Part shown: in pieces, positions 43,367 to 53,599 of the stretch
Numbering within the stretch: position 1 is the stretch's first letter
How the letters are laid out: each line of letters opens with the position of its first letter
Origin: Lithobates sylvaticus
Lineage: Eukaryota > Chordata > Amphibia > Anura > Ranidae
NCBI GenBank assembly: GCA_028564925.1
Contig: CM053029.1
Span: forward strand, 427,964,216-428,028,215
Direction: 5' to 3'
DNA: 64,000 bases
Notes under the pieces: model-generated
What the model was told of the DNA's origin: nothing
Database searches by the model: none
What the model saw: only the letters and a program-made list of their open reading frames with translations
Translations under genes and position numbers: made by a program

Positions 43367-46300
43367 TTAAGGTAAGTGGCCCGGATATAGGGGAACCTTG
43401 AGGTAGCGAGCCCAAGGAACCCAAGTCGCTTCAAACTTGGGCATTCTGTCTAATAATTTTGCAGTGATTTGTTCTTGGGTCATAATCCAAGTAATTTTCC
43501 GCTTGGCGGCTATCAAAGAAACCTTGTTTGTTTTCCACGCCCTTGCAACAGTAAGTTTTGCTCCTAGGAGCATAAAGAAAATAAGATTATTGGTGTGTTT
43601 GGGAACACCTTCTATTCCGAGGTTCAGTAGTCCAATAGTGGGGGTTTGTGGAATTCCAATGCCTGTACCGTTCCGTACAAAATATCTGTTCCAGAAGCCT
43701 CTGATACGTGGGCAAGTCCACCAAATATGGTGCATAGTACCCACCTGCTTACAATCCCGAAAGCAAAGAGGTGAGGCATCAGGAAAAATCTTAGCAAGCC
43801 TGGAGGGGACATAATGCCAAAGTGTGAAAACTTTAATGTTTGCCTCTATTAGGTTTATGTTGAGAATACCCTTATAAGATTTCTGGAAAAGACTGTGCCA
43901 TTTATTCAGCTCCCATGACAAACCCAAGTCAGCCTCCCATGCCTGAGCAAGCTGTGTTTACTCGCCAATAAGGCATAGATCAGCAAGATACCACCCCTCT
44001 GATCCGCAAGGGCACCACACCACTGTTCATAAGCTGTTGGTTTTGGGGGAATGGATTTATCTGTCCATAAAGTGTTTAAAAATGTCTTAATTTGGTTAAA
44101 TCTAGATTTCTCGGTATTTGGCATTTCCAATTTGTTAACACAGTCAGTCAGCGTGAGAGGGCCCGATGACGTTAAGAAATGTCCTATTCTAAACATGCCC
44201 TTATTCAACCACCACCGGAAAGCTGTTGTGTTCAATCCTGGAACAAAGTCTTGATTATGAAAGATATGGGCCAATGGTCTCAGGGAAGAAACCAACGAAT
44301 TCTGTTTGTGGAGTGTGTCGCAAAGTACCATTGAGTGTGAAAGTGTCGGGGCCATTATTGGGGGTCTCTGTTTCCGGGGACACCATATCAAAAAATATAT
44401 TGTGTGGAGTGGTACCGCCTGACTCTTCATGGATATCCAGTCCGGTTTTGGTCCCTTAGAATATACTGAGGAAATTAGTGCCAATTGAGCTGCCTGGTAG
44501 TACCACCATAAATTTGGATGACATAATCCTCCTTGCCTTTTGGGGCGAAAAAGGACCTCCCTTGATAAACCATGTCCCTTCTTTTCCCAGACAAAGTGGA
44601 TAATGCATGATTGGAATTTGTTTAGGAAATGTTTGGGTATAGGGATGGGCAGTGAACGCAAAAGGTATAAAATACGAGGCATCATGGTCATCTTAATCGC
44701 ATTGACCCTACCCAGCCAGGATAGACCACACTTAGACCATGTGCCAAGGTCCTCCTCCAGTTTTTTGAAAATTTGGGGGTAGTTTGCAGCAAAGAGTTTG
44801 TCCACCTTACTGGGGAGTGTGATTCCCAGGTAAGGTATAGAATCCGTGGCCCAAGTAAAGGGAAAATGTTGTTTAAGTTGATCTAGCTGGTGTTCTGGGA
44901 CTGAAATGTTGAGAGCCATAGATTTAGATAGATTAACCTTGCGACCTGAGAGGGCACCAAAGTCCTTGAGCGTTCTTAATAAATTGGGTGTGGATATTAA
45001 TGGGGATGTAATGAAGAGGGGCATGTCATCCGCAAACAGAGCACACTTATGTTCCTGGGATCCGCATTGAACTCCTTTAATATTTGGATTCGATCTAATG
45101 GCTATAGCCAGTGATTCAATAGCAATCGCGAATATGAGCGGAGACAGTGGGCAACCCTGTCTTGTACCTCTATGTATACTAAATCCTTCAGAGTAGTGTC
45201 CCATGAGGTGTATTTGTGCGCTCGGGGAGGAATAAAGAGATTGTATAATGCCTAAAAAGTTGGGGCCAAAACCCCATTTACCTAAAACATCAAATAGATA
45301 AGGCCAGGATACTGTATCGAAAGCTTTCTGTAGGTCTATAGATGCCAGGAAGCCTTCTTGTGGGGTTGGAATACAGTAGTGAGATGATATTTATGGCCCT
45401 TCTGACCTGGTCCGGGCTCTGTCTCCCCGGTATAAAGCCTGCTTGATCCTTATGTATATACTTTGCTATAAATTCCGACATTCTATTCGCTAAGACTTTG
45501 GTCATGATCTTGATATCATTATTGATGAGAGAGATGGGGCAGTAATTGCCCACATCACTTCCATCTTTCCCGGGTTTAGGGATGACTGAGATAAAGGCTT
45601 TATTCCAGTCTCCATCTATCGGGTTACCTCCCTTCAGAGAGTTAAAAAAACGTGTGAGGTAGGGGGCCAATGTGGTCCCAAATTTTTTATAGTAGCCGCT
45701 GGAGAAGCCATCTGGGCCTGGCGTGGAACCAAGTCTCAAAGATTTTATTACCCCTAGAACTTCATCCGTGGTGAATGGACTGTCCATGATGTTCCTATGC
45801 TCATCTGATAATTTAGGGAGTGTTAGGTCGTGAAGAAAGAAATTTTGTTCGTTAGCTGTTGGTGATTTATGGTCCCGATAGAGTTTGGAGTAGTATGCTT
45901 GGAAGGTATCCATAATATCCATAATACGGTTCGGGTTCGTCAGGTCCCCTGTGGCAGTCTTAATTTTAGGAAGAACCAGGGTTCGAGACCTGGGGCTTAA
46001 TTTTGCTGCTCGTCTGGAACCAATTTTGTTGGATTGGTAATAAAATTTTGCCCCTGACCAGTGGAGAAATTTCTTGGCATCCATGGTGAGGATCAGATTA
46101 AGTTGAATTTTAACTGCCTCAAGGGTTTGTAGAGAGATAGGTGTGGGGTTGCGTTTATGTGCTTTGCTCAACTCTTGAAATTCCCTATTCAGTCAAACTA
46201 TTTCCGCTTGGCGTTCTCTTTTTAATCGAGATGACAATTGGATAAATGTGCCCCTCAATACAGATTTGTGTGCTGCCCAGAGTGTGGACAGTGAGATATT

Positions 46301-47161
46301 GACAGTGTCGTTGTCTATAAAATACTCAAGTAGCGATTTTTCGAGCATGGAGCAGTGAGCGGGATTATTCAGGATGGATTCGTTGAGACGCCACTTAAAG
46401 GGTCTTTCGGGATCCCCTGCATATTGCATGGATAGAGACATCATGGAGTGGTCCAAAAGTGGGGTATCTTTGATCTTAGAGGAGATCGTTAAGGGGATTG
46501 AAGAGGCCCTTACAAAGATGTGGTCTATCCTGGCATAGGTCTGGTGAGGGGCCGAAAAATGGATGAAATCTTTTATATGGGGGTTCAGTTCCCTCCATAT
46601 GTCAATCAAATGATGGTTGTTCAATAATTGAGTGACTTTCAAGCTCTGTTTTGGTGGGCGTTTAGTAGAAGCTGAGCTCCCTCTGAAATTATCCATAACT
46701 AGATCAAAAGGCTAATTGGTGTCTCCCCCCATGATGATAGTCCCCTGTAAGTGTGGTTCAAGCTTGGATAACATATTGTTGAAAAACATTCCCTGGCCTT
46801 TATTGGGTGCATAATATGATACAAAAGTATATGTTCCGTTAATGGTCCCTTCAAGTAGGAGAAATCTCCCCTCCGGGTCTCTAATTATCTTTGTCAGGGT
46901 AAAGTCAAGGTTACGTGGGAAACAGATAGCTACCCCTTTAGTCTTATTCTCAGCGTTAGCCAGGTAAAATTGTGGAAACCGGTGGTGAAGGAAGGTGGGA
47001 GTATATGACGTGGGAAGGTGTGTTTCCTGAAGGAGGATAATCTCCGCTCTCCTGGAGTGGTACTCTTGAAATAATTTTCTCTGTTTAACCGGGAAATTCA
47101 ACCATTGGACATTTTGAGAAATTATAGATAGGGATGAGATGTGTAGTGGTGGGTCAGTCAC
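43367..47161 (-). pseudogene. L1 ORF2: AP endonuclease and reverse transcriptase
   Basis: Order on the minus strand: AP-like endonuclease (SIISQNVQWLN, LQETHLP, YAPNKGQG, GGDTN, RIDHIFVR at 47161-46300); RT with PGPDGFSSGYYKKF, FISVIPKPGKDG, IHKDQAGFIPGRQ; then RQGCPLSPLIF, motif C FADDMPLF, and the C-terminal domain ending near 43367. This enzyme nicks target DNA and primes reverse transcription of its RNA. Damage is light: a TAG after GGDTN (about 46712), a TGA after AEIV (about 46184), a frameshift near 45360 within SNPT/EGFLAS, and another near 43940 before ADLGLSWELN. Both stops fit C-to-T changes. Confidence 0.9.
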
Positions 47162-47652
47162 GGATCAGAGGGGTGGAAAAGCGCTATGGTGGAAAACATC
47201 TTACCCCAGCCAGGAGGGCTTTCTGGCAATTTGGTAGATGGTAGTGGATCCCTAAAGTTCGGGTCCTCGCCTTCATGAAGGTCAGGCTCCTCCACCCGCT
47301 CAAGAGGGACAGTATTCAGATGCTTAGAGAAGAGAGTAGAGGGAGAAAGAAAAGAAAGGAAAAACAACATAAAGAACATTTTCATTACATAACAGTTATT
47401 GAACCAAAGAGTTGAGTGGGGACCAAACTTGTCCCCACTCCCCTCGTGTCCGGGAGAGTAAAAATGTTCCTCTTCCCAGATATAACCAGTAGTCCCTGGA
47501 AGGAGAACCTCATCCTTGCAGTGACTATGAGAGGCGCATTGTAACCATTCTGGCCAATCGGCCGTAAAATGAGTATTGAGTGTAGGGCAACACAGAGCCC
47601 CATAGGTAAACCTTATATTTGAAAAATCAAAATCAAAAAATTTATTAAACAA
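47158..47652 (-). pseudogene. Possible remnant upstream of L1 ORF2
   Basis: A 164-residue frame that overlaps the first bases of ORF2 and begins inside the truncated 5' edge. No domain recognised. It could be inter-ORF sequence or the end of ORF1. Confidence 0.3.
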
Positions 47653-47675
47653 AAGGCTCCTACAATATTTTTCTT

Positions 47676-47866
47676 TCTATGCCAAATAAAATCTCTGCAT
47701 AACTAGGTGGGAAAAAAATAGATTTCCCTTACATTACATATCTTGAAGTACAGTACAAGAAACAGTCTGAATATTAATAGACCCTAGGTTTTAAGCTGTT
47801 ACCTTCAGGTGAGTGGGCACTAGAAAGGTATAGAAGGATGATATGGAATTTACAGATACTGTACAT
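47676..47866. other. Short flank between L1 and DIRS
   Basis: No feature seen beyond the L1 target duplication. Confidence 0.5.
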
Positions 47867-47867
47867 C

Positions 47868-47985
47868 AAAATTCCTTTTCCTGACAGACTCCATGGCAGC
47901 CAACGTGTGGGGTTTAGTCCCGCCTCCACTACCCTATAGGACGTTACTCCCATAAATCTTTGCTCCCTGCCAGAGGCCGTGTTCT
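47868..47985 (+). repeat. Left inverted terminal repeat of DIRS
   Basis: Shares cgcctccactaccctatagg and the following 50 bp with the inverse of the right end. The right copy extends further outward. Confidence 0.85.
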
Positions 47986-48450
47986 TTTTTTGTCCTCCTC
48001 CGAAGGACCTATACTATGTCTTTCTACCTGAAGATTATCGTTCCCCCCTGTGATACGGACTGGCCGAGCGACTGGGAGTCGCACATTTCCAATAAGCTCT
48101 GGCTACTAGCGGAGTATGGAAAGGGGCATATGGAAGAGGCGCTGAAGAGGTGTGTTCCTGGTCACTGACAAGGCAGAACCGCGTTTTGGTCGTTAATCCT
48201 GGCTACTAGCAGGTGACCGTTTCCCCCTACAAAGTCCGGCATGTAAGTCTTTCCTACCTTCGGCCAAACGATCGTTCACAGGAGGGGTGAGTTCTGCATG
48301 GCAGCCTTTTTCTGTTGTTGTGGCAGTGTTGTTTTGTGCTTTTCCTGTGTCCCCATACACCGCTGGTGCGGTGTGTCTGGTCATCATGGCGGCTGGTTCC
48401 TTGTGCGTTCCAGCCGCCGAGTCCCTTCCTCGTTCGCCGCGCGGTCGTTC

Positions 48451-48555
48451 TGCGCATGCGCAGAGCCAGCGCGAGAACGAGGCTTGGTTCGCGCATGCGC
48501 GTAGCGGTATTCGCGCATGCGCACTAGCATCGTGGCCGTCGCGCTGATGACGTCA
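48451..48555 (+). promoter_or_regulatory. Cluster of NRF1-like sites and a CRE in the DIRS leader
   Basis: TGCGCATGCGCA (48451-48462), CGCGCATGCGCG (48490-48501) and CGCGCATGCGCA (48512-48523) fit NRF1. TGACGTCA (48548-48555) is a perfect CRE. An AT patch, aaatttaaaagg, follows at about 48568. The cluster lies 340 bp before the first gene. Promoter role is inferred. Confidence 0.5.
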
Positions 48556-48893
48556 CGATAGGCGGCAAATTTAAAAGGGGAAAGACAGATTTCAGGCTCT
48601 GGAATGCCTGTAAGTCTGCAGAAGCACTCCAGAGAGCCCGTTTTTGCTACAAAAGGTAGGGAATCCTCGGTGGCCTGCTCTGCTGTCTTTGTGTTAATGT
48701 TTTTTTTTGTAGTTTTTGATTTGGGTCAATTCTGTTTGCAGCATAATGGACCTTCCCGGACCACTTGTGCCGTCACCGCCTGCTAGTGGCCAGCCCTCTC
48801 GCAGCAGGTATTTTGGGGGGGGCATTCCCTGGGGTGCCTGCTGGGGGAGGGGGGAGGGTGGAACATCATCATAGGTGATGTTCCGCTGACACG

Positions 48894-50324
48894 GTGGATC
48901 TGTCTTTTTCTTTCAGCCCTTCCAGGTCTACTCAACACCGGAGTTCGCATAAAGGAAGCGGTTCATCAAAATCCCGCCGGCACTCCTCTTCCAGATCTAG
49001 ACACCATGGTTCTTCTGCGAGATCCAGTCATCGTAGCCGGGAACCATCCCGCTCTTCCACGACTCGCCCCAGCCATTCTGAAGGGTCATGCTGGGGGTGT
49101 AGGGCTCAAGTCCCTAGGGACAAGTCCCTTTGTGATGCCTGTTACGTAAAGGCGACTGGAGAAAGGACTGACTCTGGCCAACAGTTAAAGTCTATGGTGG
49201 AGAAGATGGTCAAGGACAGCTTAAAGGAGCTGGAAGCCCCTCATGTATCTCCTGTAGAGTCGCCCAAATCTCCTGTGAGGGATACCCAGGTTCAAGATAC
49301 TTGGGAAGCCTCGTTACCAAGCCATCCATCCGCGGATCTCTCCGATAGCGAATCTGAGGAAGATGTGGCTGGTTCCGGTTTTGATTTTGCTCTGCTCCCT
49401 CCTTTGGTCAAAGCCATCAAGGAAACCTTGAATTGGGAAGAGCCGGTGACGGCTCCAGCGAAGCAGAGAAAATTTTTCAAACAATTAAAGAAGGAGCGGA
49501 TCAGTTTTCCTTTTCTGTCGGAACTAGGAGAGGTTATTACGGAAGAATGGGGAAAGGTAGAGAAGAAGAACTCTCTCCTGCCAAAAATTCAGAAGCTGTA
49601 CCCATTCAGAGAAGAAGAGGTAAAACAGCTGGAATCACCCCCCCTAGTGGATGCGGCAGTAATGCGGTTGGTCAGACATGTGACCCTTCCCTTAGAGGAC
49701 ACGGTCTCCTTCAAGGACGCTCTAGACAGGAGAATTGATTCTGACCTGAAGCGGGTCTACCTTATGGCTGGCACGGCCTGTAAACCGGCCCTGGCTCTGG
49801 CGGCCTTGTCTAGAGCAATGGAGGTCTGGTCCGACAGTGTCGACGAGACACTCAGGGGTGTCTCAGAAGAGCTAGCCAGGAGTTCTCCTATACAGGAGCT
49901 GAGACTGGCCTCGGCTTTCTTGGGGGAGGCCTCAATTGACATTATTCGTCTCTTGTCTCGAGTTATGCTGTCCTCTGTGACTGCCAAGCGTGCCCTGTGG
50001 CTCCGCCCTTGGCTGGCCGACCCGGCATCTAAGCAGGTTTGGTGCCGGATTCCCTTTGACGGTTCGTCTTTGTTTGGGAATAGGTTGGATAGTGCTATAA
50101 CTCGGGCCACGGGCGGTAAGTCTGGGTTCCTTCCCCAAGACAGGCGCCAACAAAATCCCAGAGGTTCGTTTCCAAGGAAGCAAGGTCAAGACCGTGCCAG
50201 GGAGGCACGCAGTTACAGGCCCGGGAAGGAATTCTCCAGATCTTGGAGGTCCAGGCAATCATCTTTCAAAAAGGCTACAAAAAGCAGTTTGTCGGGTGAC
50301 AAACAACCGACCAAGTCCTTTTGA
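48894..50324 (+). CDS. DIRS gag-like protein
   Basis: 476 residues. The start is rich in Ser, Arg and His (residues 5-70), followed by a CWGC...CDAC cysteine cluster (about 68-82), an acidic central part and a basic tail. It occupies the gag position of DIRS elements, where an RNA-binding role is presumed. The first ATG lies 340 bp downstream of the regulatory cluster. It overlaps the next frame by about 130 bp. Fossil entry; no further detail given. Confidence 0.75.
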   Translation: MDLSFSFSPSRSTQHRSSHKGSGSSKSRRHSSSRSRHHGSSARSSHRSREPSRSSTTRPSHSEGSCWGCRAQVPRDKSLCDACYVKATGERTDSGQQLKSMVEKMVKDSLKELEAPHVSPVESPKSPVRDTQVQDTWEASLPSHPSADLSDSESEEDVAGSGFDFALLPPLVKAIKETLNWEEPVTAPAKQRKFFKQLKKERISFPFLSELGEVITEEWGKVEKKNSLLPKIQKLYPFREEEVKQLESPPLVDAAVMRLVRHVTLPLEDTVSFKDALDRRIDSDLKRVYLMAGTACKPALALAALSRAMEVWSDSVDETLRGVSEELARSSPIQELRLASAFLGEASIDIIRLLSRVMLSSVTAKRALWLRPWLADPASKQVWCRIPFDGSSLFGNRLDSAITRATGGKSGFLPQDRRQQNPRGSFPRKQGQDRAREARSYRPGKEFSRSWRSRQSSFKKATKSSLSGDKQPTKSF

Positions 50325-52221
50325 GAGCGAGCCCGTCCAGACGGACCGGGTGGGAGCTCGCCTGCTCCTTTTTCGGCACGTCTGGGCGGCCTCAATCCAG
50401 GATTTCTGGACCGTCAGGACGGTTTCCTCAGGACACACTTGGACGTTCAGCAGGGTCCCCAAGTGCAGGTGTGTCCCCACATCCATTCCAACATCAGAAG
50501 GAAAAAGGATGATACTTTCAACCTACGTAAAATCTTTATTGGAACAAGGCGCAGCTATTCCCGTGCCAGTCGAGCAACGTGGTATGGGAATATATTCCCC
50601 TCTTTTCTTAGTCCAGAAGAAGAGCGGGGCGTGGAGACCCGTAATAGACCTGACATATCTGAACCGCTTCATAAAGAAGGAGAGGTTCAAGATGGAGACC
50701 CTGGCCACAATCCAACAGTCAGTACAGCCAGGGGATTGGATGGTCTCCATAGACCTAAAAGACGCCTACTTCCACGTGCCCGTCGCAACAGACTTTCAAC
50801 AGTTCCTGCGGTTCTCCATAGACCGGGTTCATTTACAATTCACTTGCCTTCCCTTCGGTCTGTCCACTTCTCCACGTACCTTCTCGAAGGTCCTACTAGC
50901 AATCGTAGCTCTACTAAGGATCAGAAAAATCCGGATCCATCACTACCTGGACGATCTACTCTTGTTGGCTCAGGACAGAGGTTGTCTGGTAGATCACAGA
51001 GATCAGACCATCTCAACGCTCAAGGAGTTCGGATGGCTCCTGAATATGGAAAAAAGCCAGCTGGAACCTTCACAGTATCTCGTGTTCCTGGGAGCATTCT
51101 TCAACACGGTGAGAGGTACCATCTCTCTGCCCGAGGAAAAGGTCAGAATAGTGCGAGACAGGATCCACCTGGCTCTCGCGTCTCCCCATCTCAGCACCCG
51201 GTATTGCCTGAAGGTCATAGGCACCATGGTGTCTACAATTCCGATGGTGAAGTGGGCACAGTGGAGAATGCGTCCTTTTCAGAAGGGGTTTCTTCTCCAG
51301 TGGTCGGGAGACAAAGGCCAGACGATTCGTGTCACTCAAATCATGAGGAGTTCCCTCTTCTGGTGGCTTCAGCGAGAGAACCTACTGAATTGCCATTCCC
51401 TTCTTCCGATCAGGTGGATAACAGTAACATCAGATGCCAGCAACAGAGGTTGGGGGGCCCATTGTCTGATGGAGGTGGCTCAGGGCACTTGGGACTTTCC
51501 CTCTCGAGGGATAGTCTCGAACGTCCTGGAGTTGCGTGCAGCCTTTCTAGCTCTGGTGGCCTTCCCTCATCTGATATCGGGAGAGTCGGTTGTTCTCAGA
51601 TTGGACAACACAACAGCTGTTGCCTACATAAGGAAACAAGGGGGCACCAGGAGTCGTTCCCTACTGGCAGAAGTGGAACCTATCATGCGTTGGGCACAGA
51701 GGAATCTAGCCAACTTGACGGCAACCTATGTTCCCGGGGTTCTCAACGTCCAAGCGGACTTTCTCTCAAGGGTGCAGCTGGACAACAACGAGTGGGCTCT
51801 GCACGAGGAGGTGTTCAGTTGGGTGGTATCCCTAGGGATCTCTCCAGAAGTGGATCTCTTTGCCTCCCAGTACAACAGGAAGATGGCGAGATACTACTCG
51901 CGGTTCAGGGATCCACAAGCCTACGGGGTGGATGCACTAACGGAGCGCTGGTGGTTCCGCACAGCCTATGCCTTCCCTCCAACTCCGATCATCTTTCAAT
52001 TCCTGAGGAGACTCAGATGGGAGGAAGTGGAGATGGTGGCTATAATCCCACACTGGCCCAACAGACCGTGGTTTCCTCTCCTGTCTCTGCTCAGCTTCCG
52101 AGACCCAGTTCCTCTTCCGACCCGTCGGGACCTGCTCTCCCAGGGCACGATCCTCCACCCGTGTCCAGGTCACCTACAGTTGAAGGCCTGGTTCTTGAGA
52201 GGGGAAGGTTGGAGGCACTAG
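50194..52221 (+). CDS. DIRS reverse transcriptase / RNase H
   Basis: 675 residues. RT motifs: MVSIDLKDAYFHVPV (motif A), LPFGLSTSPRTF (motif B) and HHYLDDLLLLA (motif C). RNase H follows with TVTSDASNRGWGAH, RLDNTTAVAYI and NVQADFLSR. A C-terminal region with EVDLFASQYNRK and WWFRTAYAFPP is typical of DIRS. It makes and processes the element's cDNA. The natural start may lie downstream of the first 45 residues, which overlap gag. Confidence 0.9.
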   Translation: MPGRHAVTGPGRNSPDLGGPGNHLSKRLQKAVCRVTNNRPSPFESEPVQTDRVGARLLLFRHVWAASIQDFWTVRTVSSGHTWTFSRVPKCRCVPTSIPTSEGKRMILSTYVKSLLEQGAAIPVPVEQRGMGIYSPLFLVQKKSGAWRPVIDLTYLNRFIKKERFKMETLATIQQSVQPGDWMVSIDLKDAYFHVPVATDFQQFLRFSIDRVHLQFTCLPFGLSTSPRTFSKVLLAIVALLRIRKIRIHHYLDDLLLLAQDRGCLVDHRDQTISTLKEFGWLLNMEKSQLEPSQYLVFLGAFFNTVRGTISLPEEKVRIVRDRIHLALASPHLSTRYCLKVIGTMVSTIPMVKWAQWRMRPFQKGFLLQWSGDKGQTIRVTQIMRSSLFWWLQRENLLNCHSLLPIRWITVTSDASNRGWGAHCLMEVAQGTWDFPSRGIVSNVLELRAAFLALVAFPHLISGESVVLRLDNTTAVAYIRKQGGTRSRSLLAEVEPIMRWAQRNLANLTATYVPGVLNVQADFLSRVQLDNNEWALHEEVFSWVVSLGISPEVDLFASQYNRKMARYYSRFRDPQAYGVDALTERWWFRTAYAFPPTPIIFQFLRRLRWEEVEMVAIIPHWPNRPWFPLLSLLSFRDPVPLPTRRDLLSQGTILHPCPGHLQLKAWFLRGEGWRH

Positions 52222-53204
52222 GGTGTCCCAAGGAGGCTATTCCCACCCTCCTGAGTGCAAGGAGGCGTAGCACCAACAAAGTATATGAGCGGATCTGGGC
52301 AAGATTTTCGTCCCATATGTCTTCCAGAGCCAATTCATGTGGTTCCCCGGCAGTTCAGGACATCCTAAGTTTTCTGCAGTCAGGTCTGGACCTACCTTTG
52401 TCGGTCAGTTCCCTTCGTGTTCAGGTGTCAGCTATTTCCGCCTTCACGGGAGTGTCATGGGCCAAACATGCCCTTATCCAACAATTTTTCAAAGGGGCAA
52501 TGAGATTGAGACCCCAAAGGAAGCCAAGATTCCCTAAGTGGGATCTGCCTCTTGTTTTGGACTTTTTTTCTCATCTGGACAAGCCGCTTTCGGTCAGAGA
52601 GCTTACGTTAAAAACCGCTTTTTTAGTGGCCGTCACCTCGGCGAAGAGGGTGTCTGAAATCCAGGTTCTAGGAGCCAAAGAACCTTTCCTAACCTTCTTT
52701 CCAGACAGAGTGGTTCTGGTTCCGATGTTAGGGTCAAACCCTAAAGTCACCTCAGTTTTTCACCAGAATCAAGAAATTTCTCTACCCACCTTCAGGTCCA
52801 CTGGAGTCTCAGATGTTCACCCTCTGGATGTTGGGGGTTCCCTGAAACAATACTTGGAAGTTACAGCCTCATTCCGCCAGTCGGACTATCTCTTCGTCCT
52901 GTTCTATGGAAAACACAAGGGCTCCCGAGCATCAGTCAGATCTATTGCTGCTTGGATAGTTCAAGCGATCCAGTGGGCGTATAAGGAGAAGGGGTTGGCT
53001 CCTCCTCAGGCGGTGACAGCACACTCAACCAGAAGTCTCTCAACTTCGTGGGCAGCCTCGCGCCATGTAGCTCCTGATGTGATATGCAGAGCGGCGTCTT
53101 GGTCGTCAATCCATACTTTTATGTCACACTACTGTGTTGAGCCAGCGGCTCTGTCTTCAGTTGATTTTGGTGCTAAAGTTTTGTCAATTGACGGTGTCAA
53201 ATAA
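50439..53204 (+). CDS. DIRS tyrosine recombinase (C-terminal part of an overlapping frame)
   Basis: The frame spans 921 codons, but its first two thirds lie over the RT gene in another phase and are low in recognisable content. The recombinase occupies roughly the last 330 residues. Motifs: AKRVSEIQ (first Arg), HSTRSLSTSW (HxxR) and WSSIHTFMSHY (nucleophile Tyr region). It would integrate the circular DNA form, replacing a DDE integrase. Overlapping genes are normal for DIRS. Confidence 0.85.
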   Translation: MDVQQGPQVQVCPHIHSNIRRKKDDTFNLRKIFIGTRRSYSRASRATWYGNIFPSFLSPEEERGVETRNRPDISEPLHKEGEVQDGDPGHNPTVSTARGLDGLHRPKRRLLPRARRNRLSTVPAVLHRPGSFTIHLPSLRSVHFSTYLLEGPTSNRSSTKDQKNPDPSLPGRSTLVGSGQRLSGRSQRSDHLNAQGVRMAPEYGKKPAGTFTVSRVPGSILQHGERYHLSARGKGQNSARQDPPGSRVSPSQHPVLPEGHRHHGVYNSDGEVGTVENASFSEGVSSPVVGRQRPDDSCHSNHEEFPLLVASAREPTELPFPSSDQVDNSNIRCQQQRLGGPLSDGGGSGHLGLSLSRDSLERPGVACSLSSSGGLPSSDIGRVGCSQIGQHNSCCLHKETRGHQESFPTGRSGTYHALGTEESSQLDGNLCSRGSQRPSGLSLKGAAGQQRVGSARGGVQLGGIPRDLSRSGSLCLPVQQEDGEILLAVQGSTSLRGGCTNGALVVPHSLCLPSNSDHLSIPEETQMGGSGDGGYNPTLAQQTVVSSPVSAQLPRPSSSSDPSGPALPGHDPPPVSRSPTVEGLVLERGRLEALGCPKEAIPTLLSARRRSTNKVYERIWARFSSHMSSRANSCGSPAVQDILSFLQSGLDLPLSVSSLRVQVSAISAFTGVSWAKHALIQQFFKGAMRLRPQRKPRFPKWDLPLVLDFFSHLDKPLSVRELTLKTAFLVAVTSAKRVSEIQVLGAKEPFLTFFPDRVVLVPMLGSNPKVTSVFHQNQEISLPTFRSTGVSDVHPLDVGGSLKQYLEVTASFRQSDYLFVLFYGKHKGSRASVRSIAAWIVQAIQWAYKEKGLAPPQAVTAHSTRSLSTSWAASRHVAPDVICRAASWSSIHTFMSHYCVEPAALSSVDFGAKVLSIDGVK

Positions 53205-53245
53205 ATCTTTGTTTGTTCAGCATTTTGCCCACCCGGGTGTGTATG

Positions 53246-53375
53246 GCGAGTTATTTCCCACACGTTGGCTGCCATGGAGTCTGTCAGGAAAACGGAAAAT
53301 TCCTATCAAAATACTTACCGTAATTTTCCTTTCCTGATGGACTCCATGGCAGCCGGAGTTCCCTCCCAAATGGCT
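53246..53375. repeat. Internal complementary region of DIRS
   Basis: cacacgttggctgccatgga and actccatggcagccggagtt repeat pieces of both termini in the orientation expected for the DIRS internal complementary region used in circle formation. Confidence 0.75.
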
Positions 53376-53599
53376 GGAGTAGGATAGTTACCGAACACGG
53401 CCTCTGGCAGGGAGCAAAGATTTATGGGAGTAACGTCCTATAGGGTAGTGGAGGCGGGACTAAACCCCCACACGTTGGCTGCCATGGAGTCCATCAGGAA
53501 AGGAAAATTACGGTAAGTATTTTGATAGGAATTTTCCGTTTTATCGTAATCATACAGTACAGGACACAGGCTCAAAAACAATAAGGGTCAATAGATCCA

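Larger units (their letters stand above)
41012..47658 (-). mobile_element. L1-clade LINE, minus strand, with target duplications
   Basis: 17-bp direct repeats CCTACAATATTTTTCTT (40995-41011, 47659-47675) bracket the insertion. On the minus strand it runs from a 5'-truncated upstream region (47658) through ORF2 (47161-43367) and a long 3' UTR to ...TCAATAAAAATATTGAAC at 41012, without a clear poly(A). A Ty3/gypsy fossil with flanking duplications lies inside the 3' UTR. The element is dead but little decayed. Confidence 0.9.
47868..53545 (+). mobile_element. DIRS-type tyrosine-recombinase retroelement, looks whole (fossil)
   Basis: Inverted terminal repeats: 47868-47985 mirrors about 53398-53520 (gactccatggcagcc, ccgcctccactacc, gggagtaacgtcc). 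An internal complementary region lies at about 53246-53375. Three long overlapping frames follow in order: gag-like, RT/RNase H, tyrosine recombinase. That is the usual DIRS plan. It looks whole and the terminal repeats are little diverged, so it is young. Confidence 0.9.
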
